DNA from: Phaffia rhodozyma
Lineage: Eukaryota; Basidiomycota; Tremellomycetes; Cystofilobasidiales; Mrakiaceae
Reading direction: 5' to 3'
Length of the DNA stretch: 64,000 nucleotides
Assembly (NCBI GenBank): GCA_014706385.1
Contig: JACGZH010000004.1
Span: 2,046,001-2,110,000 of the forward strand
Shown piece after piece: positions 23,090 to 35,391 of this stretch. Numbering within the stretch: position 1 is the first letter of the stretch; each line of letters starts with the position of its first letter. The notes beneath the pieces are model-generated. The model was not told where the DNA came from, made no database searches, and saw only the letters and a program-made list of their open reading frames with translations. Made by a program: the position numbers and the translations under genes.

Positions 23090-24003
23090 TCGTTCTTCTT
23101 TCAAGTCTGACCGGATTTCTTTCTAGATTATCTTTTCGTTTTTTTATTTTAATCTCTTGCCCTTTCCCTAAGTTTATACATCATATCTTATCTTGTTAGC
23201 GTCTGGAAGCGCATTGTGCTTCTAAATCTTGAACCGTCCCCCAAAGATGTTGTTATCATCATCATCATCGTCGTCGTCGTTCTCCCTTCTCTCGCCCTGT
23301 CCGTTTTCTGTTTGCTCTTCTGGTTGATTTTCCCTTTCATCTGTCTGTAATATACCCCTCTCTCCCTACCCATCCGTATCGGCTGTAACAGCATCGTACC
23401 GCCTTCACCACTCCCAGCTCCACTCTGCTTTGCTTTCCGTGTGCTTGCGTGTCTCTGCTTTTCTCCTTTATGTCTATCATTGTTCCCCTTCATCTCCTTG
23501 AATTCTTTACTCGTCATACGTATCTCAAAAGCAAAGTCTTTACTTACCTCCCTTGTCTTGATTTTCTATCCTATCTCCTTCGGTCAAGTTGTTTTTCCTT
23601 TTGGTCGACTTTGCTTTTCTCTTCTTGACTTTGAGATCTTATAATTTTAACTACAATACATTGGCCATATATATATCAATGTCTTACTCTCATCCTCTAC
23701 ATAGAATTCAGACTGCCAGAACAAGACCCAAGCTAAGCTAAGACCAGAGCGGAGCGATACTGAAAAACCAGAGAACTTCAATCAAATAAAAACAAATAGA
23801 GCCAGGAGAAGACACTGGATGAAAACAGTCGTGACGAGATGAGATATATAATGACCAGACCGATGACGTCGTTTACCTTGAGTGTTTGGGATTTCTACTT
23901 AATCCTTCGTTCAGCCACACTCACTCACTCAGCCACCCAACTTTACAATCTCACACCCCACTTCACGCTCTTCTCCCCTTCAACCAAAGAATCAAAGAGA
24001 AGG
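23090..24003. other. Intergenic region, no gene seen
   Basis: 3' flank of the receptor-like gene, then a pyrimidine-rich stretch and, from about 23650, an A-rich stretch leading to the coiled-coil gene. Short (ATC)n and (GTC)n runs occur near 23250-23280. Confidence 0.5.
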
Positions 24004-24933
24004 ATGTCCGATCTGAAGCATTTGGAGAAATCGATAAAGAAGGAATCGAAGCAGTCTGTCAAGGAGCTCGACCAGGCTCACAAGGATCTCGAAAAGGCCA
24101 TTAAAGCAGAGAAAGAAGCTTCTGTCGTTCGTCCCTCTTCTTCTTTGCTTTCTCTTCTTTTTTTTCCTCGTCAAGAAGGGGCTGGCCGACATCAACATCG
24201 GATGAGAGGCCTACCGATAGAGGAATCTCACCTGTCTGTGTTGTCCGATGCACGACAGTACTGACCAGTCCTTGTTCATATTTTCATCTTTGACATCCGC
24301 CCACGCAAACAATCGACGGTAAAAGTCTGAACAAAACGCGTGGAAGGCCAGGGAGAAGACAATCGAGAGAGAAAACAAGACTGCCCACAAGGTTCTTTCC
24401 TCTCTCTCTCTCTTTGACCAAGAGTTTCAACTCAACACGCGCCGTCTTGTCTTCTTGCCGTTCTATCTTACGTATCCATCGCCCAACTTCTATACGCCGA
24501 TAGCTCACACATGCGGAGCACAAAATGCAAAACGCGAAGCGGGATGTTATGAAGTCAGAGAACGAGATTGCCCGAGCCCAAGGCCGTAAGTCGATCGATC
24601 GTTCTCTTGTCCACCCTTTCTGAACTTTGAGGTGTGTGAAGCTCATCCTACTCGATCATGAGCAGTCGTCCATCAGCTCGATAGTGAAGTGGCCGAGAAG
24701 AAGACGTTGATTGATAATCTGCAGTCGGCCAGCAAGACCCAGGAGGTTTGTCTCTCTCGTGTTTTTCCTCTATAAACGTCTCTTTCCTCTTGAGCGTGAC
24801 GTGTTTCGCGCTCTTTCAGAATCCATCTCTTCCTCCTGGCGAATGTTTCTAACCCAAATTTCTCTCCCCAACTTTTCATACGGCGCAGGCTCAACGATCA
24901 GCTCATATAGCTCACGTGAAGGAAACGCTCTGA
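24004..24933 (+). CDS. Small coiled-coil protein of unknown function
   Basis: Five short exons give an almost wholly alpha-helical, charged protein of about 125 residues. Exon 1 reads MSDLKHLEKSIKKESKQSVK followed by ELDQAHKDLEKAIKAEKEAS. Later exons encode SEQNAWKAREKTIERENK, HKMQNAKRDVMKSENEIARA, VHQLDSEVAEKKTLIDNLQS and a final AQRSAHIAHVKETL, with TGA at 24931..24933. Heptad-like spacing of Leu/Ile/Ala is present throughout, and there is no signal peptide or membrane segment. Each exon alone is too short to look like a gene; the consistent helical reading across GT..AG borders is the evidence. I do not recognise a family. A scaffold or membrane-curvature role would be a guess. Confidence 0.65.
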
Positions 24934-25634
24934 TGAACGGTTGACTTGAAACTCAAACGGCTGTCCCGATACTCAACTAGCTGTCTCTCCCCTTTTACTT
25001 CTCTCTGGTAGAATGTCGTCCGCGAGAGCAGAGTGAATACGAAGGTTTGGCGATTTGGAGATCCGTGGCAAGTTTTGGATGACTTGGGTAGTTCGTAGAG
25101 GGAGCGCGCTTCTTTTCTTTTCTCTTCTTTTCCGCGGTTGATACTTGGAACCTCGATCTAGTTTGAACAATGATTTCTCGTGTAGCTGGTGCATGGCTTC
25201 GGACTAGCGTTTCCTCTTTCCGTGTTGTGTTGTAATCTACGATCATCTGAATAATTATCTAATCATTTTCTTTCTTTCGTTCACGTATTCTCTTCGGTCC
25301 ATCATCTTTCCCGATCAATGTCCTTCTGACTACAGTTCGTTTTATTTATTGATTTATTTGTTCTGCTCTTTCGCACAAAAGTTCTCCGGAAAAGATGAGG
25401 AAAGAGACGCGCAAGAAAGTAAATATATACATTTGATCCATGGTCCAATTTGACTTATGCTACATAGTGGCCGTTTTGTTTTTATATATATATTCAAGAA
25501 CGAAGCCGCTTGAAAGACAGAGAAAGAGAGAGAGACACTATTCGAAGAGCAAGGATTGGAAGGACAGTTTTAATTAGGATAGGGCAGCGTCTCGTTAATG
25601 TTGTTCTTGTTTTTTTAATTAAAAAATCATGCTT
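24934..25634. other. Convergent intergenic region
   Basis: 3' ends of the coiled-coil gene (plus) and the Rds1-like gene (minus). It contains an AT-rich segment with a short (TA)n run near 25484-25492 and no supportable coding sequence. Confidence 0.5.
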
Positions 25635-26967
25635 TTACGAAGCCTGGTAGATAGAAGGTCCGGCGACAACGTAGTCGTTGATGAGCGACAAGTTGTAAGA
25701 AGTCACAGGCAACTGCTCAGACACAATCGTCACGAAAGAAGTTCCGTTGACGATCGCGTCGTCGGGTGTCGAGTCAAACACAGTTCCGTTGGGCTGGATG
25801 GTCGTTCCGGTTCCGTTTCCGGTAACGGTCAACAGGGTGTAGGTCGTGTTCAACTGGGAAGTCCAAGCGACGTAGAGCGGGGCGGAAGCATTGGTGGTGA
25901 CGAGGTCTCCGATCGCGGTCGTCTGGTTGTAAGGACCGACGACCTGCCCGGGAGTCTCCCAAGCGAGCTCGACCAATCGGCCAGGGTAAGAGAGAGCCGT
26001 TCGGTTGTGAGTGATAGCTGGTCCGCCGGTGGGATAAGGGAGCTTCTGGAAGGCCTCATCAATTCCGGACGGTCCGTTGACAACGGTCAAGCTGGGGAAG
26101 ATGTTGAAAGCGATCGGCGTGTTCTCAGCCGGGCAGGAAACAATGTAGGGCGAAAGAAGCGTCCAGGCGAATGTCTGAGGGATTCCGGCCTCAAAGTAGA
26201 CGGGCATGGGGAACAAGCCAGAAAGCTGTCGGAAGATCATTTGCTGTCGAGCCTCGGTCGAGATCGACTGAAGGAGTAGCTGAGCGGCCGGTCGAGAGTC
26301 CAAGTGAGGAAGGAACCCGTAAACACCGGACTCTCCCCATCGAGTAAGCCGCTGGCAGAAGTCAACGAACTCGGGCACGGTGGTGAAGTTGTACCTATTG
26401 ATGAATAAGAGTAATATGGATAAGAGAGCTGAGACCAAGAGTAAAGACACAAAGGAGGATGCTCACTTGTAGGTGCACTGCTTGGGAGCTCCACCGGGGT
26501 AGCCACCGACGATGTTGCTGATCAACGTAGCGTGTCCAACCTCCTGGTTGGCCATGAACTGAATGAGGGACCTCTGCTCGGCGTTGATTCCATACTCGTC
26601 AAACTCTGCATCGGAGAAGGTAGCAAGACCGTAGTGGAACAGGTCGAGCTCAATCCACTCTTGATGAAGAGCCAGAGCGAGAGACTGGTAGTCAAAGTCA
26701 GAATCAGGCGCGTACACCGGTGCAGGCGAAGTGGCATTGGTGTCGACTCCTCCCTGCATTCGGTGGTGGTGGTGGTGGTGGTGGCAAAGGTTATATAAAT
26801 AGCAACGTCAGTCCATATGAGCTTCAATATATGCAGAGGAAGGAAAGGGGACAGCCACATACGGGAGGAGGAGGAGGAGCGTAGATCGAGCCGTTCACAG
26901 GGGCGGCGGCCACTCCGTTGAGGGCGGACAGAATAGGAAGCGCGGCGAGGAGGACGTTAGCAATCAT
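25635..26967 (-). CDS. Rds1-like secreted ferritin-fold (Ferritin_2) protein
   Basis: Three exons (26863..26967, 26467..26753, 25635..26394) encode a protein that starts with a signal peptide (MIANVLLAALPILSALNGVA, then APVNG). The ferritin-like helices carry LHQEWIELDLFHYGLATF, then FMANQEVGHATLISNIVGG with the E..H metal-ligand style motif, and later TEARQQMIFRQLSGLFPMP. The order matches fungal Rds1-type stress proteins (nitrogen or carbon starvation induced in fission yeast). Many Asn-X-Ser/Thr sites (NGT, NTT, NAS, NLS) in the C-terminal half suggest a glycosylated, secreted or wall protein. The first intron contains a (GGT)n run at 26763-26782. The whole gene has a very open antisense frame (216 codons), which is a shadow caused by strong codon bias and suggests high expression. 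Confidence 0.87.
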
Positions 26968-27765
26968 CTCAAGAATTCTTGGCAATGGAAGAAGGATGTG
27001 GCGAAGAAGAAACGAGGATGGATGAGGTATATGTCAGGAAGAAAAACATTCGATCCTACAAAGGCTTTATATACACGAACGATCTCGATGTCACATGGGC
27101 CTGCCGATGGTTGGTCCAACAGCCCTCCACCTCATCATCCCACCGAACCGTCCATCCAACCTCCACCTGAATGTCCACATATGAACAAAGTATGCTATAT
27201 GTCCAAGTTAAATCTGGCTCAAGCGAATCAAACGGGATTTGATCGCGTCATGCCGAACTCGGAGATTAGTACGAACAAACGGGAAGAATCTGATCGGAAG
27301 GCAGCTTTATTGTAAGCATGTTATAATATCTCCGATCCCACTCGTCCGGCGGTGTGCATGTAGCCAGTCAGCATGTCTGAATGTGTGTGGTAACGTATGA
27401 TACCTTGATGGAAAGAGGGTGTGGTGTGGGATGTGAGCGGTCTAATCCTTTGAAGGATGACGTTTGGAAACTTGCCGCGCAGTTAGATAGAGTGACGTCA
27501 TCGGCATGTTTCAACTCATCGTCACTACTTGCTACCACCCACACCACCACCTACAGGACCATCGCCGCCTCGCCATCGGTAGATCCCATTCTGTATCGTT
27601 GGATCGGGAAGAGGACAGCCCATCGTATGATCTAGATCGCCCGATGGATTGTCGACCTTTGGTGGTTTGAAACTAACTATAAATCGCGAAGTCTAACGTA
27701 TCAGACATCTCATCCCGTGTTAGTAGCACAGAGATCGTTTCAAATGTCGATTGTATCTCGGGTAC

Positions 27766-27828
<63 letters not shown>

Positions 27829-29172
27829 ATGAAGCGTGTTGGGCACAGAAACAGAAAGAAGTGCCTTGAGAACACCAGAAGAAACATGTTGACCTATCCG
27901 TCTTATGCAAACGAATCATTCAGATGGACAGAACCCGTAGTTCCGGCGTGCTATCAAACATGTCGTTCGATATACAAGTTACGCAAGAAGAACAGACAGA
28001 TACGCGCTTGGTTCGTGCCATAAGCGATATCATCACCCGATCGTGAGCAGATCGGCTACCAGCAAGACATCCTCCTTCCTTTCTCAATATAAAGCAAGCT
28101 GGTCGAGCCTAGACTCAGTCATGTAACATCATCCATGACATAAGGTTTCTAAGAGTAGAAGAAGAAGCGCAAAACGGCCGAGGCGTACGCGGGATTTCGG
28201 GCGTGCAGTCTTGGTGGATAGGGTTACGACACACAAGAGATTCGAATGGGGTCGTGGAACAATTTGGTGATCATTCAGTGTAAGCTTCTTAGGACGAAAC
28301 TCATTTCAGGCATGAGTGAGATATTCATCAGGCAAGACTTGATTGAGTAGGTCAATCAATGAATTCTTCCCAACCTCCTATTCAGCAAGGAAAGAAAGAC
28401 AAGAAGCCATACGAAAAGGAACCGTCTGTATACTATCTCTGTTTACTCTATTCGCTTATGATTCATCGATAGATACCGCTCACCGTCTTACTGAGCAAAC
28501 AAGGGGAAAGGTAATCAAACAGTTTGAGTGAACCCGGAGCTACCTTCACGAAGCAAAGCTCCGAGAGAGAGCGGATTGGAAGATTCTGGAAACGGGCTGA
28601 AGAGGGCCTAAGAAAACAAGCGATTACTTCGGCTCAACTAAATCTAACAAGTGCGAAGCAAGATAGACATAGAATCACATAAAAGAGAAGCAAGAAGAAA
28701 ACAGTGATACAGGTAAACAAGCAAGGACCACAGCCAGGAAGCTCTCGAAAATTTATCGCGCGGGCAGAGCAGGTAGGAAGAGGAAACCTTCTGGAGCAAA
28801 ACGAACGGATGAACAGCGCACGGAGCGAAGTTCAAGAAACATAGAAAAACCGCTTGAACCTGGATGAAACTGATCTAGTTAAGTCTTCCAGACTTGTCTT
28901 GGCTGCGGCTGATAAGGTCCAGCACAGAACAGAACAGAATAGTAAAGGTTACCAGACGGAGACTTCAGCTCAAGGATGAGAGCTGATGGAATCCGAGCAG
29001 TCCCAGATGGCCCAAAAGACCCCATATTGGACCCACCTGAAACCCCAAAAACACCCAAATGATGGGCACGGGTTTTGATCCAGGTTTCTCTACCTTCTTT
29101 TGAAACAACCATCTTTGGATCTCACCCACAGTCAGATACAGTAGTCCGACACTTCTTTACACCACACTGAGC
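26968..29172. other. 2.2 kb region without recognised genes
   Basis: Upstream of the Rds1-like gene and of SYP1. It contains a TA/TG microsatellite and only short open frames. A 77-codon minus frame (28879-29112) with a GNLYYSVLFCAGPYQPQP stretch is the only protein-like reading, but it has no family match that I recognise. Confidence 0.5.
27765..27828 (+). repeat. (TA)n-(TG)n compound microsatellite
   Basis: A TA run at about 27766-27786 passes directly into an uninterrupted TG run of about 42 bases ending near 27828. Such alternating purine-pyrimidine tracts can adopt Z-DNA. Confidence 0.97.
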
Positions 29173-32100
29173 ATGGCGAATAGCTCCATCCTGCCCAGCA
29201 GGGCATACGAGGAGGCGTTCATTGTGAGTCTATCTCTCATTTGCTTCTATCTCAAGACTGTCCCCTTCTTTTCCCTTGTCTTCTTCCATTCTCTATTTTC
29301 TCCCGCATCAAGTCGCCAGTTCTCAGGATCTGGTTGAAGTATAGCGTCTATGAGAGAGACAAGGAAGAAAAGGACCCGAAAGGACTAAGGTTGATCCTGA
29401 TACAAGGACGCATCCAATGAGCGAACGGATGGTTGGCTGAATGAATCGAGCGATCGCGTAGGTGCCCAAGTCGGATTCAATCTCACCGGAAGGAGCCTCT
29501 TCTAGACAGACTTAGAGATATCATCAACCCAGGCTTCGTCATCACAAAATCAGATCCTTACTGTTCATATGTTGACATGTCTGTTCTGTCGTCTACTCTC
29601 ACTTGGTGAACTCTCCAATTTGATACCTATCTACAATAGAACGCGTCTCCACCCCGCTCGGCTCATTCGACACTCCAATCCCGAATTCAACTCGCGTCAA
29701 AGCAGAATGAGCAAATGGCCGACATCTTTAGAGAGCGAGCGGCGATTGAGACCCAGTACATTGCGTCTCTCCAAAAGTTTCAGACTAAACGCGGTGGTGG
29801 AGGTGGAATCAATAGAGATGGCCTCGGTGGGTTTGCAGGCGTTTGGGAGAAAGTCTGGGGTGAAGTTCAAGAGGTTCGTGTGCTTTCTCTCTATTCATCA
29901 GTAGCCATGTCCTCAAGGGTCGCCGCTAGCTCGATCAATTTTTGATGAACTCCTTACAATTCATACAAACCAGACTATGGTAACTCACACAAAGATAGAA
30001 CGCGTTATGCGGGACGAGGTTGAAACCGCTCTACGAGCGATGAGCAGCCGAGGCCCTTGGGCCAAGCAGAGTACCGTAAGCAATCACCCTGACTTGACTG
30101 TCGAGCGTTTCATTTGATAAACTTCCAAACTAACGGTTCTATCTTGGTGATCAAAAACAAACGAACGCATTAGTTCGACTCCAACATCGATAAGACTTTG
30201 AAATACCTCGAGTCTTGTCAAGCACGGCTGACTAAAGTGGGCACTTCTCTTCAGTCTCCTATGATCTCGCTCGATGCCATGATACCCAAACATGTTTAAA
30301 CCTATATATAACAGGCTCAGAAAAAGGCCGAATCCTCTCGAAAAGAAAAGACTATGGCCGAGCTCGCAGATGCTCAATCGAGTCTCGCTGATGCCCAGCA
30401 GGGTTGGTTCATTGAGGCGCCCCAGGTGTTGGCGCTCTACCAGGAGATCGATGAGTCTCGACTTGAGAGACTGAAAGAGATCTTTGCAAAGTGGCAAACA
30501 ACCCAAGGAGATATCTCGAGAGAGAACTTGGAGAGTTGCGAACGAAGACTTAACGGGATCTTTGGTTGGGATATCGCTAGTGATCTTCAAGAGTTTTTGC
30601 TGAAGAAAGGAATGGGTTCCGGCGATATCGTTGGAGGCAGCAGGATGGACGTCGAGAGAGCCAGACAGGTCTCTGGCGTCAGCGTTGCTAGCCGAGCTCA
30701 GAGTACGTTGAATCTTTTCTCTCTTCTCTCTACCAAGAAGTCCCTCTCTATCCTCACCCTTCTAAATCTGACACAATTCTCTGATCTGCACATAGCCGTC
30801 CGCCGACAATCCTCTGCCGCGTCATACTCCCAGTTCACCCAAAACACCAACGGAGCCAACAACGAGTTTGGTGAGAACGGTTCTATACACTCCAACGGCG
30901 GTACCGGAGCTGGCGGTCTTGGATCCACCCTCAAGCCTCTCAAATCTGTCTTTGGCAGAAAGAACCGAGCATCATCTCTCGCCGGATCTCCATCCACTAA
31001 TCAACGAGCAAGAAGCGGAAGCGTCACTGGCTCTGGACACGGTGAACAGGGAGGAAATGGGTTCAGCACGTTGAGCGATGCCGGAGGCGAAGAGGATGAT
31101 GTCTCGCCTCTGCCGACGAGAAGTGGAAGTAACTTTGTTACTACCGGATCTAAAGACGCGACCAATAACAATGGATCGAGCAACGTTCCTGCTACTGGAT
31201 TAGGCGTCAGTCTTTCCTTTAAAAAAAAATAACCTCAAGCTCTATTCTCCTCATGATATCAGGTTGAAACTCGGCACTAAATTCACCCACCTCACTCACG
31301 TCCGCTCTGTAGATATCTTCGCCTTCAACTACCGTAGATGCTGAAGGGTTCTCGATCCCTCCTCCGGATCACAACAAGAAACCTTGGGAGATGGGAACCC
31401 AACTGGAGGATGACCATGAACTATCATCGGCTATCTCTTCGGACAGCGGACCTCTCAAGATGGCTATCGCGCCCACCCCAATCAAAGAGACCGAAGAAGA
31501 ACGTCAGGCAGCGTTATTCGCGATGAAGACAGCACTTCAATCTCCAGCGATGGCTCCCCCTCCTCAACGAAGAGGCACAATCGCCCGTGGAAGGCGAGAC
31601 GTGAGAAACACAACGTTCGGAATGGTACCGGACGATGTGCCACTGGCTCAAGCGCTTGGACAAATCTCTCGAATCAACACAAACGTTGGTGGATCAGGTA
31701 CGACCCCGAGTCCTTCGCAGGTGACCAACTCCGGTGGATTGGAGGGTTCCTCAGTCGCATCTCCGTTCTTCACTTCACCGCCAGCGATGTCACCTTTCCC
31801 ATCGTCTACTGGTTCCGGAGATGGAAGCCCTGCCACAGCTCCCACTACCTCCATCGCTCTCGGATCGAGCAATCCGTTCGCGGCAGGTCAAGCTTCCGGT
31901 CTGTCTTCTGGGTTCAGAGCGTCCATCAGTGAGACATGCAATGTCGTTTCTCGTTCGGGTTCTGTCATCAAAGCGATGGTTACCGGTCAAGTCGCCTGTA
32001 CGTTCGCTGGGATTTCTACAGACGAGATCGCCTCGAATGGATCAACGATCTTGCTCCGACTAGATCAGTTTGAACAGCTCGAGAAGGTCGCACCCAACCC

Positions 32101-32719
32101 ACAGTTCATCCGATCTCTCGGACCGAATCAACCAGGCGAATACTCTGCCGACGTGAATGCGCTCGTCCAAGCTTCAAAGACGAGTCCGGGCAGACCGATC
32201 GTGCTGTTCAAATATCAGCTTCATATAGCCGAAGGCAAAGCTGAAAGAGTCGTGCCGCTGTCGATCGTACCTCAGTGGAAGTGCGAGGACTCGGAAACAA
32301 AGTTGCTCATCAACTACAACCTCAACTCGAACAGTACTATGTTTGCCGGACTCGCTTCTGAGCCCTCTCCGTTTGATGAGCCGTCAACGACGACGATCGA
32401 TCAAGTCTCCTTCACAGTTCCTATCAATTCCAGTTCTGTGTCTAACCTGCAATCGAAACCTCTTCAGGCGAGCTGGCATCCAGAATTGAATCAAGTCATC
32501 GTCCCTGGAGAAGAGGTTTCTGTTTCGCAACCATCAAACAAGGTAGTAGCTAGGATGGGGGTTGATAACAAGTCATCCGTTCAACCTATCCAGGTCAAGT
32601 GGATTGCCAGGGGTTCGCTTTGCTCGACACTGAGTGTCTCTGTGATGAACGGTCAGACTGGATGGAAGCTGGACGAGGTGGAGAAGATCGTGCAAAGCGG
32701 AAAGTTCTTGGTCGATTGA
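29173..32719 (+). CDS. SYP1: Syp1/FCHo-type muniscin (F-BAR + mu-homology domain)
   Basis: An early endocytic adaptor that bends membrane and binds cargo. Exon 1 reads MANSSILPSRAYEEAFI. F-BAR helices are spread over small exons: KQNEQMADIFRERAAIETQY with IASLQKFQTK, VMRDEVETALRAMSS, FDSNIDKTLKYLESCQARL, and WFIEAPQVLALYQEIDESRL with ERLKEIFAKWQT. A long Ser/Gly/Asn-rich linker (to about 31900) contains proline-rich and NPF-type (SSNPFAAG) elements. The C-terminal mu-homology domain begins SISETCNVVSRSGSVIKAMV and runs to EVEKIVQSGKFLVD with TGA at 32717..32719; it includes LFKYQLHIAEG, LSIVPQWKCED and VKWIARGSLCSTLSVSV. Domain order and length match fungal Syp1. Exon borders between 29224 and 30300 are approximate. 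Confidence 0.88.
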
Positions 32720-33056
32720 GACCCTTCCTTCTTTTCCCATGTTGCTTACCTCCTTTCGCAATCTTGACTTTTGTCAACTTTTCTGGTTTCTACCATACTC
32801 TTTCTCTTGTTTCCAACGCATGTCTTTATAGTTCGAGATTTAATTTGTATCCGCTTCCTTTTTCTTTTCAGATGAATGGAATGCTATGCTATGCTATGCT
32901 ATCAATCCTTCTTCAATAAAAACTATTTCCCCGTTCGATTCTTCTTTATTTGAATGGCTTGGCAAACGGCAACACTCGTACTTTTCGAAGATTAAACACA
33001 TTGATACATAGTGAATGCCACATCCAAGTCTAAACCTACAGCGTCTAGAATTTTGC
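32720..33056. terminator. Convergent 3' region of SYP1 and RPN11
   Basis: 337 bp between two convergent stop codons. A GCTAT pentamer repeat (about four units) is at 32883-32902, followed by AATAAA at 32916-32921, which is a likely polyadenylation signal for SYP1. No gene is seen. Confidence 0.55.
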
Positions 33057-35030
<1,974 letters not shown>

Positions 35031-35391
35031 GATCTATGTGAGTGTTTGGGTATTCGAATATCTAGGTATAAGATGTTGGATTCTTTGTGTCGGTTCGGTC
35101 GTTTGGTCGGGGTGTTTGGTTGTAGTGATCGAGGAAGAGACGTCAGTAAGGGTTAAGAGATGGCCGAAAGCTGTCGAGGTGGAACTTAAAAAAACGAACG
35201 ACGCAAGTCAATTTGACCGGCCCTAAGCTTTTATTGAACTTCTCAAGTCAACATATAGAGTAAATCGCATAAATCGTTCGCAAAAACATTCATTCCTCAA
35301 TCCTTTGTCCAGCCAAGATCTGAAAGTGGCTGAGAACGTCGACAATGAAGTCCCAGCCATAATAATTTACTGCCAGTCAACCAAGGACCAT
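35031..35391. promoter_or_regulatory. RPN11 upstream region and 3' flank of the ARMT1-like gene
   Basis: 361 bp. The segment GTTCGGTCGTTTGGTCGGGG near 35092-35111 and an A-rich tract lie close to the RPN11 start. I did not find a clear PACE-like proteasome element. No gene is seen. Confidence 0.35.

Noticed and set aside
25629..26279. 216-codon plus-strand open frame
   Set aside because: It is antisense to the Rds1-like gene; its Arg/Ser/Gly/Val-rich composition is the mirror of a codon-biased gene and it has no domain.
27751..28023. 90-codon frame beginning with repeated Tyr-Ile and Cys-Val
   Set aside because: It is a translation of the TA/TG microsatellite.
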